The notes beneath the pieces were generated by a model. It searched no databases. It saw only the letters and a program-made list of their open reading frames with translations, and was not told where the DNA came from. Positions 1-5,081 of a stretch of 5,082 nt of DNA are shown here, piece after piece (the first letter of the stretch is position 1; each line of letters starts with the position of its first letter). The stretch comes from an uncultured Clostridia bacterium. GTDB lineage: Bacteria; Bacillota; Clostridia; Oscillospirales; Acutalibacteraceae. Where the stretch lies: positions 1 to 5,082 of the forward strand of contig CALWMQ010000131.1 of NCBI GenBank assembly GCA_944382025.1, in the 5' to 3' direction. The translations under genes were made by a program, and so were the position numbers.

Positions 1-1
1 C

Positions 2-286
2 CGTGGCCGGTGGGAAAGCCATCGGCGTTATATTGATGTGCAGTGCCTGCTCAGCGGGACGGAGATGATTGGTTGCGGTTCCGTCGCCGACCAGGCGGAG
101 AATACACCAGATGATGAGGAAAAAGACATACAGTTCTATCCGGATGGAGAGGGCATCTCCCTGAAACTTCATGACGGCGCGTTCGGCGTATTTTTCCCCC
201 AGGATGCCCATTGCCCCCAGTGCTGGGGCGGCGTTGCCCAAAGGATACGGAAAGTGGTGGTAAAACTGCCTTGCCAGGGCGGATAA
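2..286 (+). CDS. YhcH/YjgK/YiaL family protein, 3' end (partial)
   Basis: The frame is open from the left edge to a TAA at 284-286 and encodes the last 94 residues of a protein whose start is outside the window. A GTG at 38 is internal: conserved family sequence continues upstream of it (W-E-x-H-R-x-Y-I-D-V-Q at residues 4-14 of the visible part). Further family marks are the D-E-E-K-D-I stretch in the middle, F-F-P-Q-D-A-H-C-P (roughly residues 64-72), and the terminal R-K-V-V-V-K-L strand where these proteins normally end. So the C-terminus looks complete and only the N-terminus (about 55-60 residues of a typical ~150) is missing. The family has a cupin-like fold with a metal-binding His/Glu pocket and includes E. 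coli EbgC, YhcH (nan operon) and TabA. Members are often linked to sugar or sialic acid catabolism, but the exact reaction is mostly unproven. A catabolic cluster may extend to the left. No convincing terminator follows it. Confidence 0.85.
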   Translation, partial: RGRWESHRRYIDVQCLLSGTEMIGCGSVADQAENTPDDEEKDIQFYPDGEGISLKLHDGAFGVFFPQDAHCPQCWGGVAQRIRKVVVKLPCQGG

Positions 287-534
287 GCTCGGCTATCCCC
301 TGTACCGGATGGGAAAAACGGCCTACCCGGGAAAAGAAGAAAGCGTGAAGGTGAAATCCGGCCATGGTATGAAAAGGTATACGGATGGGGGAATACTGTC
401 CGGTGCTGGGAAGCCTCGGCGGAATAGGCGGATGCGTGTCTGAACGAATATTCGGTTACCAGCTTCTCGACCTGGCCGAAAACAAAATGTTACCGGATTT
501 TTCTGATGGAGGGGTAAAAGAATAGAATAAGGGG

Positions 535-562
535 TTTTCTTTGGGGAAAATTGATGTATAAT
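535..562 (+). promoter_or_regulatory. Candidate sigma-A promoter upstream of obg
   Basis: A perfect TATAAT lies at 557-562. A weak -35 match, TTTTCT (535-540), sits 16 bases upstream. The surroundings are AT-rich (about 520-570) in an otherwise GC-rich region, as expected for a promoter. A start near 569-570 would give obg a leader of about 355 bases, or would place the cysteine-rich frame at 607 close behind the start. The -10 is strong but the -35 is poor, so this is a prediction only. Confidence 0.45.
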
Positions 563-606
563 GGAAAAGCAGAGTTGAGCAATACGGAGGGAGCCAGTGT
601 AGAACG

Positions 607-789
607 GTGGGGGATGCAGCAGCGGCCGGCCTCTGTACCGGCTGCGGAGCCTGCGATAGCTGTATGCACATCCGGTTTGAAAAAAGCCCATGGGGTGCTC
701 CCGTGCCGGTGGTGGGCCGAGATTGTACCGGTTACAGCCCATGTCGGAAGGCCTGTATTTACTGGCGGAATGCTTCGGACAAGGGTTAA
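607..789 (+). pseudogene. Short cysteine-rich frame, possible Fe-S protein fragment
   Basis: From GTG 607 to TAA 787-789 the frame encodes 60 residues with seven cysteines after residue 9. The first group reads C-T-G-C-G-A-C-x-x-C (CX2CX2CX2C) and the second C-T-G-Y-x-x-C-x-x-x-C. The two C-T-G motifs are 30 residues apart. This resembles the paired CxxCxxCxxxC motifs of 2[4Fe-4S] ferredoxins and of the N-terminal region of FrhB/FdhB-type F420 hydrogenase/dehydrogenase beta subunits, which have a G-x-x-x-P-x-V stretch between clusters, as seen here (W-G-A-P-V-P-V-V). However, the first group is one residue short before its last Cys, the second has Tyr where a Cys is expected, and there is no C-P ending. 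GGAGGG at 586-591 is 15 bases from the GTG, which is far. It may be a decayed fragment, a real small protein, or chance. I do not recognise a specific gene. It shares its reading frame with obg, separated by one stop. Confidence 0.25.
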
Positions 790-907
790 ACGAGATGCCG
801 GATCGCAATGGTTGTGCTGTTCTGTGCTGACCGCTCTGCCGCCGGTTCCGCAACGGTTTTTTCCCTTAACAGCGGGAAAGAGTTGCGCGTATGGTGCCAA
901 CATTACT

Positions 908-914
908 GGAGAGG
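908..914 (+). promoter_or_regulatory. Ribosome-binding site of obg
   Basis: GGAGAGG lies 10 bases before the ATG at 925. It settles the start of obg: the same frame stays open upstream to an ATG at 808, but that extension of 39 residues has no family similarity, while the Obg fold begins exactly at 925. Confidence 0.75.
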
Positions 915-924
915 ATTATACATT

Positions 925-2196
925 ATGTTTATTGATAAGGCTATTATACAGATTAAAGGAGGAAACGGCGGCAATGGTGCCGTCAGCTTCCATCGGGAAA
1001 AAAATGTGGCTGCCGGTGGACCTGACGGAGGGGATGGCGGCCGTGGGGGCAATGTGGTATTTATAGTCCAGGATGGCACCAATACCCTGGCGGATTTCCG
1101 GTATAAACGGAAATTTAAGGCGGAACCGGGCCAGAACGGCGGCAGCGGCAGATGTTTTGGTAAAGCAGGGGCGGATTGTGTGATCCCGGTGCCCCGGGGT
1201 ACGCTGGTTTACGACAATGAAACCGGGCGGCTGATGGCCGACATGTCCGGGGATGAGCCGTTTATAGCGGCCCGGGGCGGACGGGGCGGCTGGGGCAACA
1301 GCCATTTCGCTACCCCTACCCGACAGGTCCCCCGATTCGCCAAACCGGGTGTCCCCGGAGAAGCGTTTGAAATCCGCCTGGAATTGAAGCTGCTGGCGGA
1401 TGTGGGGTTGGTTGGGTTCCCCAATGTAGGAAAATCCACCCTGATTTCGGTGGTCAGCGAGGCGAAGCCGGAAATCGCGGATTACCATTTTACGACCCTG
1501 ACGCCGGTGCTGGGGGTTGTGCGGATTGCGGAAGGGACATCCTTCGTGATGGCGGATATTCCGGGGATTATTGAGGGTGCCAGCGACGGTGTAGGGCTGG
1601 GGCATGATTTTCTGCGGCATATTGACCGCTGCCGTCTGCTGGTTCATGTGGTGGATGTGGCCGGCAGCGAGGGACGGGATCCTTTAGAGGATTTTGAGAT
1701 CATCAACCGGGAGTTAAAAGCCTTTAACCCGGATTTGGCTTCCCGGCCCATGCTGGTGGCGGGAAATAAGTGCGATATGGCCAGCGATGAGCAGCTGGAA
1801 CGGTTCCGGGAGGCCATGGAGGAACGGGGATATGAGTATTTTCCCATGATGGCGGCGATCGCCCACGGCACCGGCGAGCTGGTGAACCGGTGTGGGGAAC
1901 TGCTGAGCCGGCTTCCGCCTATCCGCACTTATGAGGCTGAGGCGGTTCCGGCAGTGCCGGAGGTGGCAACCGGTGACCGGTCCGTTCGTATTGAAAATCA
2001 TGATGGGGTATATTTTGTGGAAGGGGAATGGTTGCTGCGGCTGCTGCAAACCACGAACCTGGAGGATACGGACTCCCTGCAATATTTCCAGCGGGTTCTC
2101 CAGTCCAGCGGGGTGATTGACGCGCTGGTGAAGGCGGGCATCCATGAAGGAGATACGGTTAGTATATACGATTTAGAATTCGACTTTGTGTATTAA
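925..2196 (+). CDS. obg: Obg GTPase (ObgE/CgtA), ribosome assembly
   Basis: This 423-residue protein is the essential Obg GTPase, which binds the pre-50S subunit in late ribosome assembly and is tied to (p)ppGpp stress signalling and, in Bacillus, to sporulation and the general stress response. The normal three-part build is complete. The glycine-rich Obg fold covers about residues 1-158 (G-G-N-G-G-N-G-A near 12-19, G-G-P-D-G-G-D-G-G-R-G-G at 31-42). The G domain covers about 159-335: G1 G-F-P-N-V-G-K-S-T (164-172), switch I F-T-T-L-T-P (189-194), G3 D-I-P-G (211-214), G4 N-K-C-D (281-284). The C-terminal OCT domain (about 345-423) is typical of Gram-positive Obg. The G5 motif, usually S-A-A/V, reads M-A-A-I (309-312), with Ala replacing Ser. 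The start at 925 matches the family N-terminus and has an RBS. mrnC follows after 74 bases with no terminator between them, so co-transcription is likely. Confidence 0.98.
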   Translation: MFIDKAIIQIKGGNGGNGAVSFHREKNVAAGGPDGGDGGRGGNVVFIVQDGTNTLADFRYKRKFKAEPGQNGGSGRCFGKAGADCVIPVPRGTLVYDNETGRLMADMSGDEPFIAARGGRGGWGNSHFATPTRQVPRFAKPGVPGEAFEIRLELKLLADVGLVGFPNVGKSTLISVVSEAKPEIADYHFTTLTPVLGVVRIAEGTSFVMADIPGIIEGASDGVGLGHDFLRHIDRCRLLVHVVDVAGSEGRDPLEDFEIINRELKAFNPDLASRPMLVAGNKCDMASDEQLERFREAMEERGYEYFPMMAAIAHGTGELVNRCGELLSRLPPIRTYEAEAVPAVPEVATGDRSVRIENHDGVYFVEGEWLLRLLQTTNLEDTDSLQYFQRVLQSSGVIDALVKAGIHEGDTVSIYDLEFDFVY

Positions 2197-2227
2197 AAAT
2201 TGCGGTGAAATAATTAACTTGTAGGAA

Positions 2228-2233
2228 TATAAT
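2228..2233 (+). promoter_or_regulatory. Candidate -10 box for mrnC
   Basis: A perfect TATAAT lies in an AT-rich island (about 2190-2250) between obg and mrnC. No good -35 stands at 16-18 bases: the candidate there is GTGAAA (2205-2210), while TTGCGG at 2200 is too far (22 bases). Initiation near 2240 would still leave room for the GGAGGGG site before the ATG at 2271, but almost none for a start at 2250. It may be an internal promoter that adds mrnC expression on top of read-through from obg. Confidence 0.35.
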
Positions 2234-2260
2234 CTGATAAAAATACAAAATGGATAATCC

Positions 2261-2267
2261 GGAGGGG
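2261..2267 (+). promoter_or_regulatory. Ribosome-binding site that sets the mrnC start
   Basis: GGAGGGG lies just before the ATG at 2271. The alternative in-frame ATG at 2250 is preceded only by A/T-rich sequence without a Shine-Dalgarno match close by. The site would fall inside the coding region if 2250 were used. Confidence 0.7.
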
Positions 2268-2270
2268 CGT

Positions 2271-2690
2271 ATGGAGCGGTTTTTACCCCTAGATGTGGAT
2301 GTGCGGACCATCAGCCCCCTGAACCTGGCTTTTATAGGGGATGGGGTATATGAGGTGCTGGTGAGGGAACAGCTGGTGTGCCAGGCGAACCGTCCTAATG
2401 GGATACTGCACCGGCTTTCGGTGGAGCAGGTGCGGGCGGAGGCCCAGGCAGCCGCTATGGAACGGATCCAGCCGCTGCTGACGGAAAAGGAAGAGGCGGT
2501 TTACCGCCGGGGACGGAACGCCCATACCTCCCGAACAGGGGACGATTACCACCGGGCCACAGGGCTGGAAGCCTTGTTTGGATACCTGTACCTGTCGGGG
2601 CAGATAGAACGGATTCGGGAACTGTTCCAGGCGGGCCAGCCTAAGGAAGAGGGCGGTGGAGAAGCCCTCAGCCAGACCGCCGGGAAATAG
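2271..2690 (+). CDS. mrnC: Mini-ribonuclease III (MrnC)
   Basis: The product (139 residues) is a Mini-III RNase: an RNase III catalytic domain without the double-stranded RNA-binding domain. In B. subtilis this dimer cuts the double-stranded stem of the 23S rRNA precursor on the ribosome to form the mature 5' and 3' ends. Visible family marks are L-A-F-I-G-D-G-V-Y-E (19-28) with the catalytic Asp24, the Q-A-x-A-A-M helix, L-T-E-K-E-E-A-V-Y-R-R-G-R-N-A (70-84), and T-G-L-E-A-L-F-G-Y-L-Y-L (97-108) with the second catalytic acid Glu100. The length fits the family (B. subtilis 143). Residues after about 120 are a polar Gly/Glu-rich tail. I prefer ATG 2271 over ATG 2250 (7 residues longer) because of the RBS and because family members start about 18 residues before the L-A-x-I-G-D motif. 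It lies downstream of obg, a sensible partner since both act in 50S maturation; a strong terminator follows at 2782. Confidence 0.93.
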   Translation: MERFLPLDVDVRTISPLNLAFIGDGVYEVLVREQLVCQANRPNGILHRLSVEQVRAEAQAAAMERIQPLLTEKEEAVYRRGRNAHTSRTGDDYHRATGLEALFGYLYLSGQIERIRELFQAGQPKEEGGGEALSQTAGK

Positions 2691-2781
2691 ACGGCAGGCC
2701 GGGAGACGGCGGCTGGACCTGACTATTGGATACCGGCAGGGCTCAGGCTATTCCCATCGGTAAAGGACCTGAGGTATGACA

Positions 2782-2824
2782 AGGGCCTCGGAGAGTTCTC
2801 CGGGGCTTTGATTTTCCTGTTTTT
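2782..2824 (+). terminator. Intrinsic terminator after mrnC
   Basis: A 12-bp stem (2782-2793 with 2798-2809, including three G-T wobbles) closes on an AGTT loop and runs into a T-rich tail (TTT, TTTT, then TTTTT at 2820-2824). It starts 91 bases after the mrnC stop and separates the obg-mrnC unit from the acyltransferase gene. A weaker 6-bp stem, CTCAGG (2742-2747) with CCTGAG (2768-2773), lies just ahead of it. Confidence 0.85.
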
Positions 2825-2939
2825 AGAAAAGGCAGGGAATATACGGGCGTAACAATAGAGAGAAAAGAAGGGATTCCGTTATTTCAGGCAGGAGGATAGA
2901 TCCCTGGCAGATACGGACTAACAAAGGAGAAGGAAGAAT

Positions 2940-3863
2940 ATGAAAAATACAGGTATGACATATTATATAGGGGAGTTCTGCAGGGATTTTGGGTATCCTG
3001 AGGAGGCCGTGCAGGTTTTGGAACACGCGGGCAGGGTTTTCTGGGACGATGCCCAGACCAGGGAGATACTGGAACAGGGGCAGGAAGAGTTACTGTCTGG
3101 CCATGGGCAAAACACACAGGCTGTTTTGGAGTCTCTGTCCCAGGCAGCCCGCCTGAGGGGAATCCATCCCTATACTGCCCATCTTGTATTTTTTATTGGG
3201 CTGTTCCGGCCTCTTCGGGAGGTGTACCGGCAAAGGGGAATCAGTATGGATATATACCGGGATTCCATGCTGGATCTGAAATGGAAGTTACTGGAATGCC
3301 GGCAGGTGTATGGGGTATGGGGCAGTTTTGTGGCATGGTGGTTCCCGGGTTTTTTTGACATGACCCGGTTCGCACTGGGGCGGCTGCAGTATGAGAAGAT
3401 GGCATTTGGTCAGGAATACCAGGGCCCCGGGAGGATTCTCCATTCTGATTCCCCGGTCGTAAATATGCATGTTCCTTCCAGCGGTCCGTTAACCATGGCG
3501 GAATGTATGGATTCTTTTAAAAAGGCATACGCTTTTTACCGGAAGGATTTTCCGGAAGGCCCCATCCCGTTTACGTGTTGTTCGTGGTTGCTGTTTCCGG
3601 AACATGAGCGGATGCTCCCCAGGACTTCCCATATCCGGCAGTTTCAGTCCTTGTTTGAGATCCTGGAATGGGGGTATGATCCGGAAGGCGGGGATCTATG
3701 GAGGATTTTCGGCTGTGTCTGGGATGGGGATATCGGGAAGCTGCCGAAGGATACAAGCCTGAGGCAGGTGTACGCGGCGCGGCTGGCAGCGGGGGAGAAG
3801 CCTGGCTGGGGCCGGGGATTGTTTTTCTTTGACGGTGAACGTCTGCTGAAAGGGGAGGGATGA
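2940..3863 (+). CDS. Acyltransferase-family protein (NAT_N + GNAT_C type)
   Basis: The 307-residue soluble protein (no signal peptide or membrane segment) resembles the clostridial family annotated as acyltransferase domain-containing, with an N-terminal NAT_N-like helical part (about 1-135) and a GNAT-like C-terminal part (about 137-305). The match is from memory of the pattern: M-H-V-P-S-S-G-P-L (176-184) then a helix with S-F-K-K-A-Y-A-F-Y (192-200); C-C-S-W-L-L-F-P (213-220) followed by L-P-R-T-S-H-I-R-Q-F-Q (226-236); F-G-C-V near 257-260; L-P-K-D-T-S-L (268-274); and a C-terminal A-A-G-E-K-P-G-W-G-R-G-L (283-294). A role as an acyl-CoA-dependent N-acyltransferase is inferred from fold assignment; substrate and active residues are unknown. 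ATG 2940 has AGGAGA (2925-2930) nine bases upstream. It follows the terminator, so it starts a new unit, but I see no clear promoter in 2825-2924. Its TGA overlaps an ATG of the next frame (ATGA at 3860-3863). Confidence 0.8.
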   Translation: MKNTGMTYYIGEFCRDFGYPEEAVQVLEHAGRVFWDDAQTREILEQGQEELLSGHGQNTQAVLESLSQAARLRGIHPYTAHLVFFIGLFRPLREVYRQRGISMDIYRDSMLDLKWKLLECRQVYGVWGSFVAWWFPGFFDMTRFALGRLQYEKMAFGQEYQGPGRILHSDSPVVNMHVPSSGPLTMAECMDSFKKAYAFYRKDFPEGPIPFTCCSWLLFPEHERMLPRTSHIRQFQSLFEILEWGYDPEGGDLWRIFGCVWDGDIGKLPKDTSLRQVYAARLAAGEKPGWGRGLFFFDGERLLKGEG

Positions 3864-3951
3864 ATCCCGGTGGAAAGAGGCTTACTAAAGACATAGGCGA
3901 CCTAGGCGAGTGGAAAAGGGGATTCCCTGTTTCCATGGCTTTCAGCCGGAA

Positions 3952-3960
3952 AAGGCGGGA
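3952..3960 (+). promoter_or_regulatory. Ribosome-binding site that favours the 3965 start
   Basis: AAGGCGGGA precedes ATG 3965 by four bases. It is not a perfect Shine-Dalgarno. The competing start at 3860 has a stronger purine run (AAAGGGGAGGG, 3849-3859), but that run touches the ATG directly, which is too close except for its 5' half. ATG 3935 has no good site. Confidence 0.4.
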
Positions 3961-3964
3961 TACG

Positions 3965-4858
3965 ATGAAGAAAATAGGGATAAAATTCGGGGCGGCCGGG
4001 ATCAAACGCACAGCGTTGGATGGGCTGTTCTATGTGCTGGGCAGCGTGCTGTATGCCTTGTCGGTGAACGTTTTCACGGCGCCGAACCAGATTGCTCCCG
4101 GCGGGGCTACCGGCCTGGCTACCCTGGCCAACTTTTTGTTTCCCATCCCCATAGGGACAGGGATCCTGCTGATTAACCTGCCCCTGTTTATAGCCGCGTG
4201 GCGAAAGCTGGGCCGCTGGTTTACGGTGAGGACCATGGCGGTAACCATCCTGTCATCGGTGGTTATCGATGTTACAGCCAGGTTTCTGCCGGCTTTTCGG
4301 GGGGATCGGATGCTGGTAGCCCTGTTTGGGGGAGTGCTGGCCGGGGCCGGATTGGGACTGGTTTTCATGCGGGGGGCCACTACAGGCGGCACGGAAATCG
4401 TGGCGCGGCTGCTGGAACGGAAATTTCGGCACATCCCTATTGGGCGGCTGATCCTGCTGGTGGACGCCCTGGTGGTAGGGTTATCCGCCCTGGTTTACCG
4501 CAATGTGGAGAGTGCCCTGTATGCCATGGTGCTGATTTTTGTGTGTTCCAGCGTAATGGATGCCATTGTGTACGGCGGGGATAAGGGCAAAATGATGCTG
4601 GTGATGAGCAAGAAGCATAAGGAAATCGCCGCCCAGGTGCTGGAGGAGATGGAACGGGGAGTAACCTTGCTGGACGCGACGGGGGCCTATACTGGCGGGG
4701 ATCAGGAAGTGCTATTGTGCGCGGTGCGCCGATCCGAAGTGTATCAGCTCCGGCGGCTGGTCAGCGATGTGGATCCCAACGCTTTTATGATAGTGGTTTC
4801 CACCGACGAAGTGCTGGGGGAAGGATTCAAAAAACACCAGAGTGAGGAGAAACGGTAG
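3965..4858 (+). CDS. YitT family membrane protein with C-terminal DUF2179
   Basis: The 297-residue product matches the YitT family: an N-terminal membrane part of about 205 residues plus a soluble DUF2179 domain. Hydrophobic segments lie near residues 18-37, 61-78, 88-104, 116-135, 160-177 and 184-203. Two glycine motifs, P-G-G-A-T-G (45-50) and T-T-G-G-T-E (139-144), sit at matching places in the two halves and look like an internal repeat. The C-terminal domain shows G-A-Y-T-G-G-D-Q-E-V-L-L (240-251) and D-P-N-A-F-M-I-V-V-S-T-D-E-V-L-G-E-G-F-K (270-289), the usual ending. The transported or sensed substrate is unknown. I chose ATG 3965 because family members begin with a short basic stretch before the first helix (here M-K-K-I). 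Starts at 3935 or 3860 would add 10 or 35 residues of charged sequence without family likeness, although 3860 overlaps the previous stop (ATGA), which would allow translational coupling. Probably one operon with the acyltransferase gene. Confidence 0.92.
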   Translation: MKKIGIKFGAAGIKRTALDGLFYVLGSVLYALSVNVFTAPNQIAPGGATGLATLANFLFPIPIGTGILLINLPLFIAAWRKLGRWFTVRTMAVTILSSVVIDVTARFLPAFRGDRMLVALFGGVLAGAGLGLVFMRGATTGGTEIVARLLERKFRHIPIGRLILLVDALVVGLSALVYRNVESALYAMVLIFVCSSVMDAIVYGGDKGKMMLVMSKKHKEIAAQVLEEMERGVTLLDATGAYTGGDQEVLLCAVRRSEVYQLRRLVSDVDPNAFMIVVSTDEVLGEGFKKHQSEEKR

Positions 4859-4919
4859 ATACGGGCTGATGATTGGCGAAAGAGATGCGGGATAAGGTTC
4901 TGATGGAAAAATCGGCCCT

Positions 4920-5081
4920 CTAACGGTACAGCGGAAGCAGGGAATGATATAGCGCCAGGGGGTACTGCCATGGCAGCCGGGGATACAGGACCCTGCTTTT
5001 CAAATCATCCATGCCCCGGTATAAGCGGCTGAGAGGCAACCGGGGGTTCCCGGCGGAAAGGGACAGGGATCCTAAGGAGCC
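4920..5081 (-). CDS. Possible 3' end of a convergent gene, product not recognised
   Basis: On the - strand a frame is open from the right edge to a TAG at 4922-4920, giving 53 residues. The translation is rich in Leu, Arg, Pro and Tyr, with stretches such as L-P-L-S-R-L-Y-R-G-M-D-D-L-K-S-R and L-P-W-Q-Y-P-L-A-L-Y-H, and ends L-P-L-Y-R. Codons are compatible with a GC-rich genome and the composition looks more protein-like than most shadow frames here, but the stretch is short and I recognise no family. If real, it would be convergent with the YitT gene, with 61 bases between stops and no clear bidirectional terminator. The promoter-like signal on the + strand across the same bases argues against it. 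Confidence 0.3.
   Translation of the reverse strand, partial: GSLGSLSLSAGNPRLPLSRLYRGMDDLKSRVLYPRLPWQYPLALYHSLLPLYR
4997..5025 (+). promoter_or_regulatory. Candidate promoter for a gene right of the window
   Basis: TTTTCA (4997-5002) and TATAAG (5020-5025) are spaced by 17 bases, a fair sigma-A-like pair. A start near 5032 would be followed by a 5-bp hairpin (5040-5044 with 5049-5053) and an AAGGAG Shine-Dalgarno-like site at 5074-5079, placing a start codon just past the window edge. It is incompatible in spirit with the - strand partial gene called over the same bases; only one is likely right. Confidence 0.3.

Larger units (their letters stand above)
287..924. other. Long gap between the yhcH-like gene and obg
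   Basis: This 638-base stretch has no gene I can call with confidence. It contains a hairpin at 451-480 (arms TTCGG/CCGAA and CCAG/CTGG, 9 bp with a 3-base bulge) that overlaps a 10-base perfect palindrome at 445-454 and has no immediate T-tract. It also holds a -10 box at 557-562, a Shine-Dalgarno-like GGAGGG at 586-591, and a cysteine-rich short frame at 607-789. The 8-mer TGTACCGG occurs three times (301, 634, 724). Overlapping long frames on either strand here have low-complexity, Arg/Pro/Ser-rich translations with no recognisable domain. I found no rplU, ysxB or rpmA, which commonly precede obg, and no riboswitch or tRNA I recognise. Confidence 0.6.

Noticed and set aside
38..286. Complete 82-residue protein starting at GTG 38
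   Set aside because: Conserved YhcH-family residues continue upstream to the window edge, so the GTG is internal to a partial gene.
445..454. LexA/SOS box
   Set aside because: The Gram-positive consensus CGAAC-N4-GTTCG is not met; the palindrome has no GTTC half-site at the right spacing.
610..660. Structured RNA (8-bp stem GCGGCCGG with CCGGCTGC) as part of a known ncRNA
   Set aside because: The stem is real but I could not match SRP RNA, 6S, tmRNA, RNase P or a riboswitch core around it; GC-rich sequence forms such stems easily.
323..853. 176-residue - strand frame opposite the gap
   Set aside because: Arg/Pro/Ser/His-rich translation without recognisable motifs, typical of the complement of GC-rich sequence.
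808..924. N-terminal extension of obg to ATG 808
   Set aside because: The 39 extra residues have no Obg similarity, the family N-terminus begins exactly at 925, and 925 has a ribosome-binding site.
551..1066. 171-residue + strand frame upstream of and overlapping obg
   Set aside because: It runs about 140 bases into obg in another frame and its translation shows no domain; it looks like a shadow frame.
916..1647. 243-residue - strand frame opposite obg
   Set aside because: Fully antisense to the conserved obg gene, with no plausible domain; long antisense frames are expected here.
2691..2939. T-box or other known riboswitch before the acyltransferase gene
   Set aside because: No T-box core or other conserved riboswitch motif was found; only the terminator and one short stem are supported.
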